From Neocallimastix lanati (nom. inval.) (lineage: Eukaryota > Neocallimastigomycota > Neocallimastigomycetes > Neocallimastigales > Neocallimastigaceae), in the NCBI GenBank assembly GCA_016946835.1, contig JACVTC010000135.1, forward strand, positions 433,501 through 497,500: a DNA stretch of 64,000 bases, given 5' to 3'. Under the pieces are notes generated by a model. It was not told where the DNA came from. It made no database searches and saw only the letters and a program-made list of their open reading frames with translations. This document shows positions 57,941-64,000 of this stretch, piece after piece. The position numbers were made by a program, and so were the translations under genes. Numbering within the stretch: position 1 is the stretch's first letter; every line of letters starts with the position of its first letter.

Positions 57941-58852
57941 ATGTCCAAGGAAACAACTTTGAGCTTTAAAGAATTGAAAAAAGAATTAAGAGATATTGTG
58001 AAACTTAGCAAGGACAATTTGGATATTAAGTCCTGGGCTACTGAATTAAAACTTTGGATCAAGATACAAGGTATTACAGATCCAGAAACAATATTTAATG
58101 CTTGTTTACTTACCAGCTCTGGTGAAGTACAACGCGTTATTGAAGATTTGGGAGAAGATAGTGATGATGAAAGTGATGATTCATCAGATGAAGAAGAAGA
58201 AGATGATGAAGAAGAAAATGTTGATGATGATATTAAATTTCCTTCCCTTGAAAAAATTATTTCAAGTCTTGAAAATTTTTACGGTATTAAAGAAGACCAA
58301 AATTTACTTCTTAAAGAACTTCGTGCAATGCGAATTAAAAGAAACGAAAAGATTAAAGACTTTAATGTAAGATATAGAACTTTGTACACTAAACTTGATA
58401 AAAAGAGAAGAAAGCGCATTGGTGTACTAGATTATATTGATTCTATTCAAAATAATTATGAAGCCTGGAAGAAATTATCCCTTAAAGATGATATAAGTAT
58501 GGATAAAGCTTTCAAAATTGCCGAGAAAGTAGATAGACTTTCTGTAAGGAACAATAATATTAATACCTATAATGTTAATAATTCCCAACATAATCAAAAT
58601 AATCAAAACAGTACTACTTCAAGACTTTATCCTAAAAGAAGAAACGAAACTTTCCAAATAAATCAAACAAATAATAAACCGAAACCTCAAGATATTATAG
58701 AAGAATCAACCCAGAAAATGAGAAATTTATCTGTTAAAACTTGCTTCTTCTGTAAGGAAGAAGGTCATTACTCATACTATTGTCCTCAATTAAATAAGAT
58801 TATGGAAAAAAATAAAAAAGAAATATATTCCAAAAAGTCTTTAAACTTCTAA
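57941..58852 (+). CDS. gag: Gag (capsid/nucleocapsid) of the Ty3-type element
   Basis: 303 residues from the ATG at 57,941 (AAACAAAATGTCC, good context). An upstream in-frame ATG at 57,875 would add 22 hydrophobic residues and is less likely. The N-terminal half is a helical capsid-like region beginning MSKETTLSFKELKKEL. It is interrupted by an acidic Asp/Glu/Ser tract (about residues 67-94), then comes a retrotransposon-gag-like segment with FYGIKEDQNLLLKELRAMRI, an Asn/Gln-rich linker, and a CCHC zinc knuckle at 268-281 (C-x2-C-x4-H-x4-C). It assembles the virus-like particle and packages RNA. The stop TAA (58,850) sits just behind the -1 frameshift site leading into pol. Confidence 0.92.
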   Translation: MSKETTLSFKELKKELRDIVKLSKDNLDIKSWATELKLWIKIQGITDPETIFNACLLTSSGEVQRVIEDLGEDSDDESDDSSDEEEEDDEEENVDDDIKFPSLEKIISSLENFYGIKEDQNLLLKELRAMRIKRNEKIKDFNVRYRTLYTKLDKKRRKRIGVLDYIDSIQNNYEAWKKLSLKDDISMDKAFKIAEKVDRLSVRNNNINTYNVNNSQHNQNNQNSTTSRLYPKRRNETFQINQTNNKPKPQDIIEESTQKMRNLSVKTCFFCKEEGHYSYYCPQLNKIMEKNKKEIYSKKSLNF

Positions 58853-58892
58853 ATGGGAGCAGAAGCACTCCCAATGACAAAACAATAGCTTC
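58840..58892 (+). promoter_or_regulatory. Programmed -1 ribosomal frameshift signal (gag-pol)
   Basis: Slippery heptamer T TTA AAC (58,840-58,846) in the gag frame, exactly the X XXY YYZ class. A 7-nt spacer (58,847-58,853) contains the gag stop. Stem TGGGAG (58,854-58,859) pairs with CTCCCA (58,868-58,873). Loop bases GAAGC (58,862-58,866) can pair with GCTTC (58,888-58,892) to make an H-type pseudoknot. The pol frame is -1 relative to gag and is open from 58,816. Confidence 0.85.
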
Positions 58893-61800
58893 ATTAAATA
58901 ATTTACAAAATAATACTTTTACTAAGAATACTCCAATTGATAATAATTCCTTTAACGAAGAATCTGAAGAATCTGATTTTAGTGACACAACTGAAAGTGA
59001 GGATGATATCATTATAAATGCTATAAAAAGAAAAATGAATGATAATAACAGCGAAAAAGAAGAAAATAATTCCAAGAAAGTACATAAAAGTTTAAAAGAT
59101 AATCCACGTCCTTTCGCAACTCCTGCTTTAAGAAAGAAGAAAGAAAATGAGCTGCATAATAAACCAAATAAAGTTTATAAAAATCAAATACTTCCTTCAA
59201 TTTTAACTCAACCAAATATTAACAAAGAAAAACAAAAAGAAAAGGAATTAAGAAATATGACAAGAGTAAGAGAAAGTAAAGAAGAAAACAACAATTATTC
59301 ATCAAAAGGAAAGGAAAAAGTTGAATCTGAAGATATACTTGTAATCGATAATGAAATAGAAGATATAAAAATGAATAAAGATAATCAACAAAATAAAACT
59401 AATACTTTGGAAAAATTAATTTCAACAAAAACTAAGGAAACTAATAATGGAAATACTCAATTAGTAAAAAGGAATATCAAAATGATGAATAATAAGGAAC
59501 CTTACAATATTATGGATGATTTAAATAATCTTAAATCCAGTATTACGATAGGTCAACTCTTGAATGCATGTCCTAAAATTCGTTCACAATTAACTCAAGG
59601 TTTAAAGTTAGAAAAGTCTAAAATAATTGGAACTTTAGACAATGTAATAGCACGAACTTTATTAGTAAATAACTATGACCATAGCTACATAAGTAAAAGT
59701 AATGAAGTAGCCGAAGAAGACTTAGCAATGGTTGATGCAAGTGTTGACTGAGTACTAGGAAAACTTTTAATTGATTCTTGTAGTAACCTAAGCATCGTTA
59801 CTAAGCAGTATTTTGATAAATTACCTGGTGAACATGAAACAGTTGGAAAAAGTCGTGGAAGAATCCAACTAGCAACACAAGATGAAGAATACTCAGAAGG
59901 AATTATTGTTCGATTACCAGTAAAAATTAATAATTATGAATTTAATGCGGACTTTAGAATTATTGAGAAAGAAGACTCTTTTTATGATATGTTAATAAAC
60001 TTTAAAACTCAAATCGATCATTGTTTATTTATTCATCCGACCTTAAACAGTTTATGTAAACTTTTGTCAGAAAGTGAATACGAAGAAATAGCTAAAATAA
60101 ATAATCAATATTATGATGAAGAAAGTATAATTTGCACTATTAGAAAAGTTAAAGAAACGAATAATGAAAAGGAAATTATAAAGGAATTAACTCCAATGGA
60201 ATTTATTGAGAGTGATGAATTTTTAAGCACCTTAAATAAAGATTATAAAGAACAAATTATTAAAATTCTCAAAGAAATGATTGACATAGTTGCCACTTCA
60301 ACAGAAGAACTAACTCCTTCTAAACTTTCACCACATAAGATCCGTTTAAAAGCAAATTCAAAGCCAGTAAAATTAAGAAGTTATAGGTTAACTAAATTAA
60401 AATCAGATATCTTAAAAGAAGAACTTACAAAACTTATTAAGAAAGGATTGATAGAACCATCCTGTTCAGAATGGTCATCTCCAGTAGTACTTATTCTAAA
60501 ACACAATGGAAAGTGGCGCTTGTGCATTGACTACCGAAAAGTCAATGATATTACAGAAAAAGATTCTTATTCAGTTCCATATATAGATGAAATTTTTGAT
60601 AGTCTCGGAGGAGCTAAAATATTTACAACTCTTGATTTATTTTCTGGTTTTCACCAAATCTTAATGGATGAAGAAAGCGTTGAAGTAACCACTTTCACTA
60701 CTAAGTTTGGAAATTATCAATTTAAGGTTATGCCTTTTGGACTTACTGGAGCTCCCTCAACCTTCCAAAGAGAAATGAATAAAATTTTATTCCCTTTTAT
60801 TGGTGAATTTGTTTATGTATTTATTGATGATGTTTTGATCTATTCAAAAAGTATCGAAGAACATTTAATTCATATTAAACAAGTATTAGAAGTATTTAAA
60901 GAAAACAAGTTAAAAATTAATATTGAAAAGTGCCATTTTCTTCAAACTGAAGTTGATGTATTAGGTCACAAACTTACTACTAAAGGATTAAGTCCCATGG
61001 AAAGTAAGATAACAGCTATTAAGAAGTGGGAAGCCCCTTCATCACTTCATGAATTAAGATCATTTTTAGGAGCAGTGGGATATTATCGTGATTTTATTCC
61101 TAAATATGCTCAAATTACCTCACCTTTATGTAAATTATTGAAAAAGAATACCAAATATGAATGGAATAAAGAACAACAAGAAAGCTTTGAACTCCTAAAA
61201 GAAAAATTAATCAATGCACCTATTCTAAAATTTCCGTCATTTGACAAACCTTTTATCATTAGAACTGATGCTTCGTATAATGGAATTGGTGGAGTTCTTT
61301 TACAAAAAGAAGAAGAAACCGGTAAGGAGCATCCAATACACTTTATAAGTAGAAGTTTAAAGAAAGCTGAAAAGAATTATGGTATTACCGATTTAGAAGG
61401 AACCGCTTTGTTTTACTGTATGACTAAATTTAAATCTTATATTGAAGGAAATCCATTACCTACAACTATTTACACAGATCATAAACCATTAGTTGGTTTA
61501 TTTAAGAATAAAGAACCTTTGAATGCAAGGCAAACAAGATGGTGTCTAACCGCTAGTATGCTCGGAATTAATATAAAATATGAATCAGGCAAAAAGAATG
61601 TGTTAGCTGATGCTCTTTCAAGAATGAAAAGTAAGGAAGAGAGAAAGATATTATTAACAAAAATTACTAATGGAAATAATGAAGAATTATTATCTAAAGT
61701 TATAAAGGAATTTATTAATGAAAAGTTTACTGTTATTGATGGTGAAGATTATTTTATCGACAATGGAAATTATAGAAAATTAATAACGGACGAAAATGAA

Positions 61801-62850
61801 AGGTTTAAATTAATTTTAGAAGCTCATAATATTGGCCACGAAGGATATTACAAAACATATCAAAGACTTAAGAAAAACTTTTATTGGAATCATATGATTA
61901 AAGATATCAAAAGAATTGTTAGTAATTGTGAAAAATGCCAGTTAAATCGTCCTCAACCATATCCAGAACCAACCGAAATCCATCCAACTAAAGTGGAGGG
62001 TCCCTTTGTGCATTTAGGATTAGATATTATAGGACCGTTACCAAAAACAAGAAATAATAATCAATATATTATAGTAACTGTTGATTACTTTACCAAATGG
62101 GTTGAAGCCGAACCCACTGAAAACATAACTTCCTCTGATATAATTAAATTTTTAATAAACGTTTTTGCAAGACATGGTGTGCCTCAAGTTATTACTACAG
62201 ATAATGGAGTCCAATTCACTTCTGATATGACTAAAATCTTTCTTGATCTTTATGATGTTTATGTAAAATTCATAGCTACCTATCACCCTGAATCCAATGG
62301 TCTCACTGAAAACCGAAATAAAGAAATTGGAAAATTACTTCGTTTATTAGGAAGGAAAAATCAAGATTGGGATGAAGTTTTACCTTCTGCTTTATGGGCA
62401 CTTCGAACTACCAAAAACACAGCTACCGGACATTCTAGTTTTGAATTAGTATATGGAAGAGAAGACCAACAGCCTTATGATATAGCCATAAGAACAATTG
62501 AAAATGCAGGTAAATCGTATGATGAAATTTTAATGGAAAAATTTGTTCGTCATTATCAATGGACTAGAGAAGCATGCGAAAATGTGAAGAATGCTAACAA
62601 GTATTGGGCAACAAGACGAGAAGAACAAATAAGTATGAAAAAAGGAAAAGAATTAAAAGCTGGTGATCTTGTTCTTGTTAGAAACTTTAGCCGCACTAAG
62701 CTAGAACCATATTACAATGGACCATTTAAAATTTTAAAAATTCAATTCAACACGGCAACCTTAATCGATCAGAAAACTGGGAAACAACTCGATAGGAATG
62801 TTCATTTTAAAAATTTAGTAAAGTTTAACTCCGCTTACAGAGAAGCTTGA
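58846..62850 (+). CDS. pol: Pol polyprotein of the Ty3-type element (one in-frame TGA)
   Basis: Entered by -1 frameshift. Residue numbers below count from Met 59,989. A long Lys/Glu/Asn-rich N-terminal region (58,846-59,750) with TIGQLLNACPKIRSQL is followed by TGA at 59,749-59,751 and then a protease-like domain (GKLLIDSCSNLSIV). RT: WRLCIDYRKVND, TLDLFSG (D216), FIDD (278-281, Phe for the usual Tyr). RNase H: D427, E470, D497, D541. Integrase: H613, H617, C647, C650 zinc domain, then D679, D738, E774, and a GPY/F-like C-terminus (VLVRNFSR...YYNGPFKIL). No chromodomain follows. Everything after 59,751 is one uninterrupted frame of over 1,000 codons. The TGA and the DSC protease triplet are the only visible defects. 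The ATG at 59,989 is internal, not a real start. Confidence 0.9.
59749..59751 (+). other. In-frame TGA within pol, just before the protease
   Basis: Frame reads MVDASVD-TGA-VLGKLLIDS. Frames before and after are both open and in the same phase, so a single base change or leaky termination separates them. Confidence 0.85.
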
Positions 62851-62868
62851 GTCTTCGTCGGGGCATCT

Positions 62869-63360
62869 TGATAAGAATGTACTAAATAATGCATTCTTAA
62901 TTAAATCTACGATTTATTTCTAATACATTATGTGTACATTATTATTTTTGTACTTTAATAAATTTTTAAATTCAAAGATTAAAAATTAGATCAAAAATTA
63001 TATTAAACTTTATAATTTTTATATTAAATCTTATATTAATAGTAATATTTTTATATATTTAAAACTTATATTAACAATATTAATAATAAATCTTATTTTT
63101 TTATTTTTATATTAATAATGAAAATTTGTATTAATAATATTTTTATATATTGATAATTAAAAATTTATATATTATATTTTAACTTTTATTATAAAATTTT
63201 ATATCGAAATGTTTTATTTTATATTGAAAAATATTTTATTTTATTAAAAACCTTTATATTAGAATAGTATTTTTATTTTTATTTGAATATTTTAACAGAT
63301 TGTAATAAAAATTTTAGCCAATTAAATAAATTCTTATTAGTAATATTTTAGATAGATTAG

Positions 63361-63416
<56 letters not shown>

Positions 63417-63720
63417 TATTAATATTATAAATGTATTTTATTTATATTGTTATAATTAAATTTTATATAATTGATTATAAAAATCAATTTAAATTTAATA
63501 GTTTTTATATATAAAAAGAAAAATAATAATAAAATGTAATTTAGTGGCAAGAACAACTTTTATGCCTTGAAAAAAAAGTATAAATAGTTGTAAATTTTGC
63601 TACTAATTTTTAAATATCATCAAATAAAATCAAATAAATTTATAAATAAAAATAATAAATAAATAAATAAAATTTGTGTTTCCTTACTTTATTTTTATTT
63701 AATTCTCTAAAACCTTAACA
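62869..63720 (+). repeat. 3' LTR (852 bp)
   Basis: Identical by eye to the 5' LTR except that the A-run is 52 instead of 50. TATAAATA at 63,579-63,586. Directly upstream is CGTCGGGGCATCT, a poor polypurine tract. Confidence 0.95.
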
Positions 63721-64000
63721 CTTGTGGTAAAGAATGAATTAATAACCTTTATTTTATTATTAATAATTCTTTACTATATATTTATTTTATAATTATTTTT
63801 AATTAAATTATATTTGAATATTATATTATTATATTTATAAAAATTAAAACAAAAATGAATTATTGATATAAAATTAATTCAATAATTCTATAAAATTACT
63901 TAAATTATAAACAATTAATTATACTTTAAATTTATAAAAAAATATAAATATTGTAACAATTTCTTAAAAATTAATATGTGTACTTTAAATAATAAAAATT
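63721..64000. other. AT-rich flank after the 3' LTR
   Basis: Begins with CTTG (63,721-63,724), the right copy of the target duplication. No gene seen. Confidence 0.5.

Larger units (their letters stand above)
55579..63720 (+). mobile_element. Ty3-type LTR retrotransposon, full length, 8.1 kb, 15 bp from tRNA-Val
   Basis: Two near-identical LTRs (TG...CA), primer-binding-site candidate, structured 1.5-kb leader, gag, -1 frameshift site, and pol in the order protease, RT, RNase H, integrase, which is the Ty3/gypsy (Metaviridae) order. Pol ends 18 bp before the 3' LTR. There is no envelope and no chromodomain. CTTG flanks the element. One in-frame TGA interrupts pol. Confidence 0.95.

Noticed and set aside
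58098-59215. Frames of 60-91 codons overlapping gag and the start of pol
   Set aside because: Alternative-frame shadows of gag/pol; the 58,098 frame is a Lys/Met/Leu-rich product of the acidic gag tract.
21629-59751. Nuclear reassignment of TGA to Trp (TGA at the FLYWCH Trp, in pol and in the 54.7-kb remnant)
   Set aside because: TGG is used for Trp throughout, pol itself ends in TGA, and in LINE-1 a TGA replaces AGA (Arg) of the sister copy, so the TGAs look like ordinary mutations.
59989-59991. ATG 59,989 as the start of a separate RT-integrase gene
   Set aside because: The same frame is open upstream through the protease to the TGA at 59,749; the ATG lies inside a conserved polyprotein region.

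Overview
The window looks like a gene-poor, repeat-dominated stretch of a very AT-rich eukaryotic nuclear genome. Eukaryotic signs are a spliced multi-exon gene, a nuclear-type tRNA-Val with an internal B box, a LINE with poly(A) and target-site duplications, Mutator-like (MULE) transposons with FLYWCH fingers, and a Ty3-type LTR retrotransposon. The extreme AT content, long homopolymers, pentamer satellites and Cys-rich repetitive extracellular-type protein best fit an anaerobic gut fungus (Neocallimastigomycota). A dictyostelid is the main alternative. The assignment is inference; no rRNA or marker gene is present.

Layout. (1) 1-18,540, minus strand: one giant gene made of 20 consecutive, almost identical exons. 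Nineteen are 465 nt, phase 1 at both ends, separated by almost identical introns of about 402 nt. The last exon runs into a hexanucleotide repeat coding for (Glu/Gly-Asn)n that leaves the window at base 1. Each module is a 155-residue, 12-Cys domain. (2) 18,541-20,690: AT-rich DNA without a recognisable gene. (3) 20,700-30,962: a MULE with a broken FLYWCH transposase, perfect 42-bp terminal inverted repeats and a 5-kb (ATTTT)n satellite, followed by an inverted, truncated copy, so the whole forms a lopsided giant palindrome. (4) 31,731-33,530: a separate 1.8-kb element with about 116-bp inverted repeats. (5) 33,690-36,650: a second, decayed MULE carrying the same satellite. (6) 36,880-44,290: a decayed coiled-coil reading frame apparently split by an almost full-length LINE (39,319-44,225). 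(7) 45,000-47,663: minisatellite, a hairpin, a third MULE relic and a 5'-truncated copy of the same LINE flanked by a 15-bp target duplication. (8) 48,265-48,945: the one compact, intact-looking host gene, two exons, 186 residues, four membrane segments and a myristoylation/palmitoylation-type N-terminus. (9) 48,946-55,480: AT-rich spacer with microsatellites, an old integrase relic and an unassigned coding-like remnant. (10) 55,491-63,720: tRNA-Val and, 15 bp upstream of it, a young Ty3-type element (55,579-63,720).

The Ty3-type element is the best-preserved system. Its LTRs differ only in the length of one A-run. Its leader carries an array of about 40-bp repeats that each fold into the same hairpin. 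Gag is joined to Pol by what looks like a textbook -1 frameshift signal (U UUA AAC, 7-nt spacer, stem-loop or pseudoknot). Pol contains protease, reverse transcriptase, RNase H and integrase without a chromodomain. One in-frame TGA just before the protease and a DSC in place of the usual D(S/T)G triplet suggest this copy may be defective. Its position upstream of a tRNA gene resembles Ty3 and dictyostelid DGLT-A targeting.

Outside the giant modular gene, the 186-residue membrane protein and the tRNA, nearly everything recognisable derives from transposons or simple repeats.
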